NCBI GenBank assembly: GCA_015075635.1
Contig: JABTUA010000001.1
Span: 1,364,001 to 1,428,000 of the forward strand
DNA: 64,000 nt
Reading direction: 5' to 3'
Source of the DNA: Polyangiaceae bacterium
GTDB taxonomy: Bacteria; Myxococcota_A; Polyangia; Polyangiales; Polyangiaceae
Under the pieces are notes generated by a model that saw only the letters and a list, made by a program, of their open reading frames with translations, had not been told where the DNA came from and made no database searches. Shown here in pieces: positions 1 to 8,474 of the stretch. The position numbers and the translations under genes are program-made. Numbering within the stretch: position 1 is the stretch's first letter; every line of letters starts with the position of its first letter.

Positions 1-14
1 GCAGCATCGGCAGC

Positions 15-1358
15 TCACAGGGTGAGGACGGCATGGAGTTGGAGGGACCACAGAACGTCCCAGTTGAGCGGCGGGGATTCCTGCTCAGCGCCGGTCGAGC
101 TCCCCGAGCCGGTAGTGTCGGTCTTGTCGTCGGACTTCTTCGAGTAGAAGAACGACGCTCCGCCGATCGACCCGGTGGCCCCGGCCACCAGTGAGGGAGC
201 GCCCGTCGTCAGGGCGCCGAAGTAGCCGACGACCGCGTTGGCTTGGTAGTAGCCGATGGTCCAGTCCTCCGGCAGCGCGTCGGAGAGCTCGAGATCCTGG
301 AGCAGGTGAACCTGCCCGACGCCGAACTGCATCGCGACGTCGTAGTACAGGCGTTCCGGTGAAGGTGGCACGCCCGCGCCGAGCGCCAGTCCAGCTCCAC
401 GAAAACGGGCATCGAACACGAACTCATCCAGGTAGGCGTCGCCGACGCGCAGCATGTACGGCTTCGCATAAGCGATGTAGCCGACACCGAGGTAGAAGGG
501 TGGGTACTTGCTGGTCGGGGTCTCCAGCATGCCGGTCTGTCGAGCGTCGTGGTTGTACTGAAGGCCGACGACGAAAGTCTCGAACGACGAGGTCGTGTGA
601 ATCGGCTGGGTAGTGAGCGGGAAGCTCGCCGGGTCATCGTTCTGGCTCGCCTTGTGAGGAATGATCCGAACCGGTTGGGTGGGTTGGGCGGTGCTCTCCA
701 ACGCGCGCGCCTCGTAGCGCAGCACGGGTTCCCAGTGCTCGCTGATCGGAATGCCCACCATCGCCAGCAACCACGCGGCCTTTGCCGCGACATTGCCTGT
801 CGACTCGGCCGCGGCGGCGAACTCCCCGCGTGGTGCCGCCAGGCCGTTGGACTCGTAGTAGCCCCGATGGATGCGAAGCACGTCGCCCATGTTGGCGTGC
901 AGGTCGAGTTGCCACGTGGTGTACGTCGTGGCCTTCGCGGTCATGGCCGGGTACTGCTGGACGCTCCAGCCGCGGATCCCCCCGCCTCCGATGAGGTCCA
1001 GCTCGAATTCGTGAGGGGCGAGCCGAGGGTGTTGCGCGGGCTGGCCGCGCACCGCCAGGGCGACGTCTTGGTCACCAGAATCCGACTCCGGCCAAGGCGG
1101 CTCGGGGCCCAGGTTCCGCGGCTCCTCGCTCGGCTGGGCTGCCGGACGGTACCGTGCGCTGGGCTGCGGGCTCCGATACGACGGCGTGCTTGCGCTGGAC
1201 GCGGGCAGGGCCGTGCGAGTCTTGTCGCGGACCTTCTTGCCGATTGTTCCCTCCGCAGAGGCCGGGCGCGCCAGCGCCAGCGCCAGCATGCACGTGAGCG
1301 CAGCGACGCGGCGGCGAGTCGTGCTTGCAGCGTCGTCGCGGTCGGTGGGCATCTGCAT
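15..1358 (-). CDS. Putative outer-membrane or periplasmic protein with signal peptide
   Basis: The product is about 447 residues. An Arg-rich N-terminus is followed by a hydrophobic stretch ending in a PASA-E type signal peptidase I site near residue 36, so export across the inner membrane is expected. A Pro/Ser-rich low-complexity spacer follows (about 45-100), then a domain rich in alternating aromatic/Gly strands. The last residues form an amphipathic strand that ends in Leu rather than the usual terminal Phe, which suggests but does not prove a beta-barrel. I chose the start 20 bases after the stop of the upstream VWA gene because the signal peptide begins there; an in-frame ATG 6 bases further in is equally possible. 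It is the third gene of a minus-strand run behind a MoxR ATPase and a VWA protein. I do not recognise the family. Confidence 0.6.
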   Translation of the reverse strand: MQMPTDRDDAASTTRRRVAALTCMLALALARPASAEGTIGKKVRDKTRTALPASSASTPSYRSPQPSARYRPAAQPSEEPRNLGPEPPWPESDSGDQDVALAVRGQPAQHPRLAPHEFELDLIGGGGIRGWSVQQYPAMTAKATTYTTWQLDLHANMGDVLRIHRGYYESNGLAAPRGEFAAAAESTGNVAAKAAWLLAMVGIPISEHWEPVLRYEARALESTAQPTQPVRIIPHKASQNDDPASFPLTTQPIHTTSSFETFVVGLQYNHDARQTGMLETPTSKYPPFYLGVGYIAYAKPYMLRVGDAYLDEFVFDARFRGAGLALGAGVPPSPERLYYDVAMQFGVGQVHLLQDLELSDALPEDWTIGYYQANAVVGYFGALTTGAPSLVAGATGSIGGASFFYSKKSDDKTDTTGSGSSTGAEQESPPLNWDVLWSLQLHAVLTL

Positions 1359-1378
1359 CCAGTCGTCGACGATTGCTT

Positions 1379-2725
1379 TCACGGTATCACGACGCCTTCG
1401 GCGCAGGGCCAACCCGATGGGCTTCTCCGCGAGACGTCGTCGCAACGCCTCTCGTTGTCGAAGTCACTGCGAGCTGCGAACGATCCTGTCGCACCGGAGC
1501 AGGCGGAGGCGACCCGCACGAGCTCGAACCGGACTCCGCGCTCCCGTCGAACCCGCTCAACGGCGTCCGCGCTTGCCCTCGAAAACCTGCCCTTTCCATC
1601 GGTGACCATGACCACGTCCGCCTGTCGGCAGCTCGGCGTATCGAGCGACGTGAGAGCACTCAGGAGTGCAGCGTCAAAGTCTGTCGCACCGTGGAAGCTC
1701 TGACCCAGGAGCTCGACCAGATTCGCGAGCCCCAGCGGGTTAGGCTGGACGTCCCGGGTCTGCTGATCGGACGCCCCGCTGAACTGAATGACGCGCAACA
1801 GGCGACCCTCCGCTCGGAGCTCGCGCGCCAGCGCCAGCACGATGGCCTTCGCGTCGAGCTCGGGCTCGCCGGCCATCGACCCGCTGACGTCCAACAGAAC
1901 AATGAGCGGGCCCCGAGTGTGCCGAACCGTGCGAGTGCGTCGTTCGACGACAGCTAGTTTTTCCGATGCAAGCCGTTCCAGGAACAGTGGGCGAGTGGTC
2001 GCCCGCGCGAGCAGGGCGAGCTCCGCTGGGATGACGCCCCGAAGCTCCGATCCCAACGCGAGGCGTGAGGGAGGGAGGGTGCCGAGCCGATGAGGTTCGG
2101 CCGCTGAGCGACTGTCGGGCCGACCCAGGCGTTGCGCCAGATCGCGAGCGACCTCAAGGTGCTCTGCACGGGCCACGATGGAGCCAGGATCCAGGCGTGC
2201 CCCGATTGGCCCGGGGAGCTGCGCCACCGCAGCGTGCCACTCGTCCCCCAGAAACCGCGCGAGCTCCGCGGTGCCACGCCAGCTCCCCATCGCGGCGCGC
2301 GCGACCCGCCGCAGACGCTCCGGTTCCAGCATCTCGGCGACGGCCGCTCCGAAGCGGTCGACCGAAGGCCAGCGCGATCGGCTCGAAGGAACTGGACCAC
2401 TTGCGGTCGTCGGGAACCCGCATAGCTCGGCCAACATCACTTTGGCGCCGTCGGAATCCAGGTCGCAGTCCCAGGCGCGTCGACAGTTCCGCGCGAGCTC
2501 CGCCGGCGACAAGCCCTCCAGCTCCGAAAGCATACCGCCGGCCAGCGACCTCGCAATGTCTTCAGCGGCAGCAGGTGACACGCAGACCGCGGCAAGCTCT
2601 TCGAGCTCCCTTGCAAGCGTCACGCGCAGCAACCGTGCGAAGCCCGGCGCAACGTCTCGCTCGCGCCCCACGAGGTATCGGGTCAGCTCGGACGCAATCT
2701 CTTCCACGCCAAGCCCCGGTGTCAC
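1379..2725 (-). CDS. VWA-domain protein, partner of MoxR/RavA-type ATPase (ViaA/CoxE-like)
   Basis: The product is about 448 residues. The C-terminal half is a von Willebrand factor A domain: after a run of hydrophobic residues comes the MIDAS motif DVSGSM (Asp279-x-Ser-x-Ser) and later a VTDGKG segment supplying the second metal-binding acidic residue. The N-terminal 270 residues are helical and of ViaA-like layout. The start is a GTG whose last bases overlap the TGA stop of the upstream ATPase gene (GTGA), so the two are translationally coupled; the reading frame stays open further upstream but that extension is Arg-rich shadow sequence. In established RavA-ViaA and MoxR-CoxE systems the VWA protein is the substrate-recognition partner of the AAA+ ATPase and acts in maturing or remodelling membrane or metalloenzyme complexes. 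The specific client here cannot be inferred. Confidence 0.85.
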   Translation of the reverse strand: MTPGLGVEEIASELTRYLVGRERDVAPGFARLLRVTLARELEELAAVCVSPAAAEDIARSLAGGMLSELEGLSPAELARNCRRAWDCDLDSDGAKVMLAELCGFPTTASGPVPSSRSRWPSVDRFGAAVAEMLEPERLRRVARAAMGSWRGTAELARFLGDEWHAAVAQLPGPIGARLDPGSIVARAEHLEVARDLAQRLGRPDSRSAAEPHRLGTLPPSRLALGSELRGVIPAELALLARATTRPLFLERLASEKLAVVERRTRTVRHTRGPLIVLLDVSGSMAGEPELDAKAIVLALARELRAEGRLLRVIQFSGASDQQTRDVQPNPLGLANLVELLGQSFHGATDFDAALLSALTSLDTPSCRQADVVMVTDGKGRFSRASADAVERVRRERGVRFELVRVASACSGATGSFAARSDFDNERRCDDVSRRSPSGWPCAEGVVIP

Positions 2726-3933
2726 GGCGGCCTTCCCACGCGCTCGGCGCGCTCTCGCAGCTTGGCGAGCTCGCGTCGCGCGTCGACCATGTCGCTGAGA
2801 AGCTGCGCGGGGGCATCGTGCAGCCACGGTGAGGACTCGATATCCGCAGCGAGCGTGGCACGGCGCTCGTCGAGGTCGACTGCCAGCTCGCAGAGTGTCG
2901 CGCGAAAGGCGGAGACGGCTCGCCCGCGGATCGGCGCTAGCGCGTCGAGCTCTTCGGTCATGTTTGTTGCAGCTTCGACCTCTGCCCATGCACCGCGCGC
3001 CTTCGAGCGCTCGGGATCCGCGAAGTCAACCGCTGCTCGCACGGCGGTGCGAGCGCACTGTGGGCTCACCGCGCTGCCCAAACATGAGTCCAGAAGCAGG
3101 AGATCAACAAGGGACACCTCGCGCCGCCCGCTGGTGAGAGCGGCGGTCTGAAGCAGCTCGAACGCCCAGCGCCATCTCCGGTCGCTCACGAAAGCGCCCG
3201 CGCTCGCCAGATGTCGACGAAGAGCGAGGAGTGCCAAGCGGGTGGACCGAGGGAAGGCGACCTGTCGACTCTCCGCCCGAAGGGCCCGGATCTCGCTCAC
3301 CGACAAGCGGTCGCAATCCTCGGGCTGAAACGGCTCGCGTTGCCCGCAGCAGACCTCGAGGAATCGCGCTTCATCACGAATCGGCTCGACCACCATCGTC
3401 ACGAGCAGGCGGTCGAGGAACGCACTGCGCGCGCCGTCGGAGGGGAGGGCGTTGGATGCAGCGATGAGGCCGAGCAACGGGATCGGCTGCGCGAGCCTGC
3501 CGTTGTGGAAGACGCGCTCGTTGAGCACCGGCAGCAGCCCGGCGAACAATGGCCCGCTGGCCTCGAAGAGCTCGTCCAGGAAGGCGACGTGAGCCGAGGG
3601 AAGGTAGCCTTCGGTGAGGCGCCGGTACTCTTCGCGCTCCAGCGCGGGAATGCTCAGGGGGCCGTAGAGCTCGTCGGGGTGGGTGTGCTCGGTGAGCAGG
3701 TGCTCGAAGTAGTGGCCGCAGCGGACGCACGCAGCGATCGAGCGCGCCAGCAGGCTCTTTCCGGTTCCGGGTGGCCCGAGCAGGAGCACGTGATGGCCTG
3801 CAAGGACGGAAAGCAGGCAGAGCCGGGCTTCGCGCTTGCGCTCCGCGAGGGCTGCGTCGAGGCCGGCGAGGAGGAGCGGGAGCTTCTGGCAGGCGGTCGG
3901 GTCGGGGGCGTTGCGGAGTAGTGCGAGGGTCAC
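2722..3933 (-). CDS. MoxR/RavA-family AAA+ ATPase
   Basis: The product is about 403 residues with a GTG start. Walker A GPPGTGKS lies at 53-60, a MoxR-typical block with ELYGPLSI at 87-94, Walker B AFLDE at 116-120 and sensor-1 Asn at 160 (AASN), so it should bind and hydrolyse ATP and act as a ring-shaped chaperone. The sequence after residue 250 is helical, as in RavA. It forms a two-gene unit with the overlapping VWA gene downstream, the arrangement of ravA-viaA. A DUF429 gene is transcribed divergently from 4029, leaving 95 bases for both promoters. A second, broken copy of the central part of this gene lies at 6490-6968, nearly identical over the Walker A to Walker B region, so this gene was the donor or a sister copy of a local duplication. 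Confidence 0.9.
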   Translation of the reverse strand: MTLALLRNAPDPTACQKLPLLLAGLDAALAERKREARLCLLSVLAGHHVLLLGPPGTGKSLLARSIAACVRCGHYFEHLLTEHTHPDELYGPLSIPALEREEYRRLTEGYLPSAHVAFLDELFEASGPLFAGLLPVLNERVFHNGRLAQPIPLLGLIAASNALPSDGARSAFLDRLLVTMVVEPIRDEARFLEVCCGQREPFQPEDCDRLSVSEIRALRAESRQVAFPRSTRLALLALRRHLASAGAFVSDRRWRWAFELLQTAALTSGRREVSLVDLLLLDSCLGSAVSPQCARTAVRAAVDFADPERSKARGAWAEVEAATNMTEELDALAPIRGRAVSAFRATLCELAVDLDERRATLAADIESSPWLHDAPAQLLSDMVDARRELAKLRERAERVGRPP

Positions 3934-4028
3934 GGGAGAGCAGACGGGGGCGGCCGGAGGGGCCTGACACGGTTGGCGCAGTCTCTGCGGTTGTCAGGGC
4001 GGCTGCCCGATGGTCGTCTGGTCCCACC

Positions 4029-5030
4029 ATGGGAAGGGCTGAGGTGCAGACCGGGTACTGGCTCGGGATTGACGTAGGCTCGGCTCGCGACAAGGTCCTC
4101 AACTTTGCGCTGATCAGTGCGGACGCGGGCGGGACGGCCTCGGTGGTCTTTGAGCGGGGCGCCGTTCGCGGCCCAGAGCGAGCGTCCTGGCCGCGTGCTG
4201 CGAGTGACTACCTCGAACTCGGAGCAACGGGCTGGCTCTCGGAGCCGGTCAGGCGCGGGGTCGACAGCGCCCTGGACCGTTCGGCGTTGGTCCAACGCTG
4301 GCTCGAACGGCGGTCGCGTGGGACCGAGCCTTGTGGCCTCGCGATCGATGCGCCGTGCGGCTTCGCGGCGGCGGGCTGGCAGCGAGCGACGGAGGCCGCG
4401 GCAGCTACGTCGCACGCGACCGCCACCCGCGAGGACTTCCTCGCCAAACTCGTGCTTTATCGAGAGCAGAAGAACGATTCCCCGCTTTTCCAACGCTACA
4501 TCTGGAAGCTGGTAGGTCTGCGGGTGATGCACGAGCTCGCGGCGCGGGCCGGCTTGGCCGAGCCCGATGGAGCAGCATGGCCTGCCGTGTCAGTGCTGTG
4601 CGTTTCACCCGATGTGCGGACGGGCGCTTTCATGCGCGAAGCCTTTCCGAGTGACACCTATGCGCGAGCGAACGGCAAGCTCGCCGTGCTTCGCGACGAT
4701 TCGCGGGCGATGCTGGACCTGGTCGTGTCAGCAGACTGGCAGTACACGGGCAACGACGTGTGCGGAGCGTCCAGCGTCCCTACGGGGCGCAGCCAGCAGC
4801 GCCTGGGTTGGCAGCGTGAAGCGGTCCTCGCTGACCTCGCCGCCGGTAGGGCGGCGGTCCCGTCGATGAGGAAGATCGAGAAGGACCCGTCGTGGGCGGA
4901 TCTCTGGGATTCGCTCGCCTGCGCGTTCGTTGCGTTCTGCGAAAGTCAGGGGTGTGCGCAGTTCGTTTTGAATGGTGCGGACGTGCCCGCGGGCGAGGGG
5001 GCGATAACGGCGCCGGTGAGTGTTGCGTGA
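4029..5030 (+). CDS. DUF429 family protein (predicted RNase H-fold nuclease)
   Basis: The product is about 333 residues. It opens with a LGIDVG strand (Asp15) and has a second hallmark strand LAIDAPCGF (Asp117), the spacing seen in DUF429 proteins, whose fold is predicted to be RNase H-like with metal-binding carboxylates. The start ATG gives the first conserved strand directly and lies 95 bases from the divergent ATPase gene. The C-terminus (YTGNDVCG..., ...LWDSLACAF) fits the family's final acidic Asp-containing helix. Function is unknown for the family; a nucleic-acid-cleaving role is only predicted from fold. It stands alone on the plus strand, followed 98 bases later by a helical hypothetical protein. 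Confidence 0.75.
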   Translation: MGRAEVQTGYWLGIDVGSARDKVLNFALISADAGGTASVVFERGAVRGPERASWPRAASDYLELGATGWLSEPVRRGVDSALDRSALVQRWLERRSRGTEPCGLAIDAPCGFAAAGWQRATEAAAATSHATATREDFLAKLVLYREQKNDSPLFQRYIWKLVGLRVMHELAARAGLAEPDGAAWPAVSVLCVSPDVRTGAFMREAFPSDTYARANGKLAVLRDDSRAMLDLVVSADWQYTGNDVCGASSVPTGRSQQRLGWQREAVLADLAAGRAAVPSMRKIEKDPSWADLWDSLACAFVAFCESQGCAQFVLNGADVPAGEGAITAPVSVA

Positions 5031-5128
5031 ACGCGATGCTACTGGGTGGGCAAAGGGTGGAGTAGCATCAGCGCGGTCGCCTGGCTCAGCGTGGAGGGTA
5101 GGCGCACCGTCGCTGCATTGAGGTCTGT

Positions 5129-6403
5129 ATGTCGAAGAAGGCTGAAGTGCTGCAGCTGCTCCGGGCTCTCGTGGAGCCAGGGACGACGGTTTCTGAGCTT
5201 GCGGCGGCAAAATCCGCACTCTCGAAACGAGGAGAGGAGAGGCTCAACGAGCTCGACGGTATCGCCGACTCCATCCCTCTGCTTGCCCAGGAACGGCTAG
5301 TCGTGCTTCTTGAGGCAGTCGCCTGGCACGGAACGAGGATCGCCCCGGGACTTGTGGCCGGCCGCGTGCCGAGATTCGTCGCCGAGGTGCGGAAGCGCTT
5401 CGCGGCCCTCGCGTTGAAGGCGTTCCGGCAGGACAGCCGGGAGTCGATGGCGGCGTGCGCTGCCGTGCTTGCGAGGATCGGCTCCCTTGGCATGGGCCCG
5501 CAGATGGCGTCGCGCAGCATTATTCACTTCTGCATTGCCTACGCCTCCGAGCTTCTCAGGTGCGAGGACGAAGGGCGAAGTCCGCACCATCGAAGGAGCG
5601 ACTGCTACTTGGCACTCGCCGACTACTGCCAAGGCGCGCAAGAGGTGACGGATGAGGTCGCGGACGCCATCCGGCGATTGCGCGAATGCGACCGGATTGA
5701 TCAGCCGATACTGGACGTACTCGTTGCCTGGCTCCACCCCACCAAGGAGGGAATGCGGGACCTCGCTTGCTGGGCGAACGGCTACCTTCAGGTCGCTTCT
5801 CCCGAGTATGTCTCCTGGATCGAAAAGATCGACGAGCAGGGAGCACGAGCCGTAGGGAGCGCCGAACTTCTCGAGCAGGTGTGGGGCATACACTACGCCG
5901 AGGGTGTCCGACTCGCCGCGCAGCTCAAGCCTGCCGAGGCGCTACGAGCGATCGAGGAGGCAATCGCCGACGCGGGAGCCGCCCGCGAACCGGTGGTGGT
6001 CGCGTTGCTCGAGGACTGGCTCCCGCGGGCTCGCGAGGCATCGCGCACTCCTTCCGAGTGGGCGCGCCGTCGCACGCTGAGATGCGAACTGAGGGATCTC
6101 GTGTCTTGCGTGCACGACGAGCCGTCCTGGAACCGCGCGGCCCGCCGGCTGGCCGAGAGCGCCACGAGCGCGCAGCCCGAGTTCGTGCTTGGACTCGTGA
6201 GCAAGCTGCTTCCCGCCCCGGACGGACGCGATCCCGGGGCTCTCGATTCGCTGACGCAGGCGACCCGTGCCTGCATGAGCGCCTTCATCGAGGGGTACGT
6301 GAGGGAGAGCGGGGCATCGGTGGCGGACGTGGATGCGCTGGTCGCTCATTACCCCGCCCTGCGAGAAGTGGTGGACGAGATCCGGGCGAAGCCGGTGCAC
6401 TGA
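5129..6403 (+). CDS. Helix-rich hypothetical protein
   Basis: The product is about 424 residues and is almost entirely predicted helix, with Leu/Ala/Arg/Glu periodicity and no signal peptide or membrane segment. The pattern of short amphipathic helices separated by acidic turns resembles alpha-alpha repeat proteins, but no family motif can be named. The start ATG is followed by Lys-Lys-Ala-Glu and a clear amphipathic helix. It is 98 bases downstream of the DUF429 gene on the same strand. Directly after it lies a zone of broken genes (6490-7261), so the right side of this gene is a recombination edge. I do not recognise it. Confidence 0.65.
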   Translation: MSKKAEVLQLLRALVEPGTTVSELAAAKSALSKRGEERLNELDGIADSIPLLAQERLVVLLEAVAWHGTRIAPGLVAGRVPRFVAEVRKRFAALALKAFRQDSRESMAACAAVLARIGSLGMGPQMASRSIIHFCIAYASELLRCEDEGRSPHHRRSDCYLALADYCQGAQEVTDEVADAIRRLRECDRIDQPILDVLVAWLHPTKEGMRDLACWANGYLQVASPEYVSWIEKIDEQGARAVGSAELLEQVWGIHYAEGVRLAAQLKPAEALRAIEEAIADAGAAREPVVVALLEDWLPRAREASRTPSEWARRRTLRCELRDLVSCVHDEPSWNRAARRLAESATSAQPEFVLGLVSKLLPAPDGRDPGALDSLTQATRACMSAFIEGYVRESGASVADVDALVAHYPALREVVDEIRAKPVH

Positions 6404-6489
6404 CCGGTCTACGGCGCATGGCAGCACTTCGCGGAGGTCCTCAGCCCCCTGGCACCGTGTACCTTGAGCAGCTCCTCGCAACGCCGCCC

Positions 6490-6968
6490 TTTGCCGGTCG
6501 CGCTCGTCGGGCTGAATTGGCTCGCGCTGATCTCGAGGAATCAAGCCTCATCGCGGATGGGCTCGACCACGAGCGTCACGAGAAAGCGGTCGAGCAATGC
6601 GCTGTACGCGCCGTCGGAGCAGAGGGCGTAGACGCCGCAATGAGGCCAAGCAACGGGATGGGTTGTAACGCGCTTGCCGTGGTGGAAGATGCACGCGGTC
6701 AACACCGGCAGGAAGTCCCGCGAACAACAGCCGGCTAGCCTCGAAGAGTTCGTCCAGAAAGGCGACGTGAGCGGAGGGAAGGTAGCCTTCGGTGATGCGC
6801 CGGTACTCTTCGCGCTCCAGCGCGGGAATGCTCAGCGGGCCGTAGAGCTCGTCGGGGTGGGTGTGCTCGGTGAGCAGGTGCTCGAAGTAGTGGCCGCCGC
6901 GGACGCACCTGGCGATCGAGCGCGCCAGCAAGCTCTTTCCGGTTCCGGGTGGCCCGAGTAGGAGCACG
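6490..6968 (-). pseudogene. Fragment of a second MoxR/RavA-type ATPase gene
   Basis: The minus strand encodes the Walker A GPPGTGKS, the HYFEHLLTEH block, ELYGPLSIPALEREEYRR and the Walker B FLDELFEAS almost exactly as in the intact ATPase gene at 2722-3933. It then loses the frame around 6720-6740 and continues as recognisable but frameshifted homology to about 6490 (segments matching the region encoding LNERVF through the sensor region). The N-terminal 50 residues and the C-terminal half are missing. The 5' edge is abrupt: at about 6968 the homology stops inside the codon run just before Walker A, and a plus-strand gene fragment begins. It is a decayed partial duplication, not an active ATPase. 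Confidence 0.85.
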
Positions 6969-7261
6969 CCAGACCTCGACTCGCCGTCAGCAAGACCAAA
7001 GCTCCGGTTCGGCTCCGCGCGATCCGCGACCTGCTCGCGGCCCAATGGGTCGCCACGACCGGAGTCCAGATCCGAGACACCGACGCGGCCGCTCAGGGCG
7101 AAGACGACTTCGATGCGCTCATGACCGCCGCAGCGCTATTTCGCTGCATTGCTGAAGGCTTGCCGCTGTTCGGCGAACCGCTGCATCGGCCCGAGGCAGA
7201 AGGGGGGATTCTTGGGACGGGGTCAGTGGATCTGGCGATGCCGGAGAGGGCGTTTCGCTAG
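6962..7261 (+). pseudogene. C-terminal fragment of an unidentified gene
   Basis: An open frame of 99 codons without a start codon encodes a coherent polypeptide (AIRDLLAAQWVATTGV..., EDDFDALMTAAALFRC..., EGGILGTGSVDL) ending in a TAG stop. The acidic EDDFDAL helix followed by a Gly-rich GGILGTGSV strand resembles the C-termini of predicted RNase H-fold (DUF429-like) proteins, but this is only a resemblance. An in-frame stop at 6959-6961 and the abrupt join to the broken minus-strand ATPase fragment show that the 5' part was lost by recombination. The two fragments lie in opposite orientation with their broken ends facing each other. Confidence 0.5.
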
Positions 7262-7341
7262 CGCGGCTACCCACGCGCAAGCGTGTCCCGCCCAGCGGCG
7301 AAGTCGTCTGGGCATTTTGGCGCGCGTGCAGTACTTCTGTT

Positions 7342-8064
7342 TCAGACAGCGCCATCGTTCTCCACACCTGGCAACCGCGCTCCAGCGCTCTCCTTCCACC
7401 GCACGAGGTAAGCGCTGAACCGCTGCGAGAATGGATCGTCGAACCGGGCGACGTAGCCGGCGAATCGATCGAAGTTGATGCAGCGATCGCTCCCGGTCGC
7501 CGTGGGCTGGACGTAGATGACCTCGATCGGCGTGTCGATTGGTGCGACGACGATCTGGGCGAGCTTCGCTGAGAGCCCCGAGCGCGGCGCGGGGTACAGG
7601 TACCTCTCCAGGTCCGGCGGCAGCTCGAGGTACCCGAGTCGCGCGAGCGCGGCGCTGAGGTGGTGGTACTTCTGGCGCGCCGCCGTCGCCTTGATGATCG
7701 AGTGGATGCCCTCGACGATGGGTCGAAAGCCCAATCGCTTGGCGGCTTCGAGGTACTCGTCCTGCGAATCGCGGCGAGAGGCGTCGTCGGTCTTCAACTC
7801 GACGAAGAAGACCTGGCTGCGGTCCTTCGCAAAGAGGGCGTAGTCGACCTTGACGGACTGTTCGGTAGGTCGGTCGGGCCAGACCAGGTCGCGCTTGATC
7901 GGCAACTCTGGAACGAGCTCGTCCTCGAGCGGGACGCCGGTGAGCTCCTCCACCACGCCGCGCAAGTAGACCGAGAAGAAGACATCGACGCGGCGCTCCA
8001 GCTGGTACGCGGGAAGATGGCGCCAGGCGTCTAGGTGACCGAAGATGACGTCCAGTGGTTCCAT
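7342..8064 (-). CDS. PD-(D/E)XK-like hypothetical protein
   Basis: The product is about 240 residues. It contains a VDYALF strand (Asp74) followed after a turn by FFVELKTD (Glu89, Lys91), the D-x14-E-x-K pattern of the PD-(D/E)XK nuclease superfamily. The N-terminus is helical (DAWRHLPAYQLERRVDVFF). No signal peptide is seen. It is the last gene of a minus-strand group of three: DUF2779 nuclease (8475-9971), zinc-ribbon protein (8145-8462), then this gene after 80 bases. The company of a second nuclease-fold protein and a zinc-ribbon suggests a DNA- or RNA-processing unit. The exact family is not recognised, so nuclease activity remains an inference from the motif. Confidence 0.7.
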   Translation of the reverse strand: MEPLDVIFGHLDAWRHLPAYQLERRVDVFFSVYLRGVVEELTGVPLEDELVPELPIKRDLVWPDRPTEQSVKVDYALFAKDRSQVFFVELKTDDASRRDSQDEYLEAAKRLGFRPIVEGIHSIIKATAARQKYHHLSAALARLGYLELPPDLERYLYPAPRSGLSAKLAQIVVAPIDTPIEVIYVQPTATGSDRCINFDRFAGYVARFDDPFSQRFSAYLVRWKESAGARLPGVENDGAV

Positions 8065-8144
8065 GTCGGGCCGAGTTCACCGCGTGCGGTCGGTGGCGTC
8101 TACGGGCAGCGTCCTGTGGCACTGGACGCGAGGTTCTGTGTGGT

Positions 8145-8462
8145 TCATCGCTCCGCGCCGCGCCCTGACGGTGGGACCTCGCCCGGGCTCTCGTACCAAT
8201 CGGCGTGCGGCGACCATTCGCCACATCGGATGCACTGCGTCTCGGTCCAGGCCATGCTGCAAGCGGGACACACGCCGTTCGTCGTGAAGGTGTTCCAACT
8301 GCAGCCGCAGAGACAAGACCAGAGGTCGTAGGAGCGAGGGGCCCACTTACACTTCGGGCACCGGATGTGCCCGCCACGCGTGAGGTCGAGCGCATCGGGC
8401 GCTGGGAGCTGCGCCCCGCCTCCGCCGTCTCGCAACCCGCGGCCATGCTTGTCCAGCTGCAT
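8145..8462 (-). CDS. Small zinc-ribbon protein
   Basis: The product is about 105 residues. Four closely spaced cysteine pairs are visible: CPKC (35/38), CLCGC (50/52/54), CPAC (65/68) and CIRC (77/80), with aromatic residues between them (KW, CSWNTF, GEW). This is the layout of two stacked zinc ribbons, as found in nucleic-acid-binding or protein-docking adaptors. It starts 12 bases downstream of the DUF2779 nuclease stop, so co-transcription is likely, and a PD-(D/E)XK-like gene follows. The role as an accessory subunit of the nuclease is an inference from position. Confidence 0.75.
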   Translation of the reverse strand: MQLDKHGRGLRDGGGGAQLPAPDALDLTRGGHIRCPKCKWAPRSYDLWSCLCGCSWNTFTTNGVCPACSMAWTETQCIRCGEWSPHADWYESPGEVPPSGRGAER

Positions 8463-8474
8463 CGCGCCTCCTCC

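Noticed and set aside
2726..2989. Upstream extension of the VWA gene to 2989
   Set aside because: Lies inside the ATPase gene and has shadow composition; the GTG overlapping the ATPase stop is the natural start.
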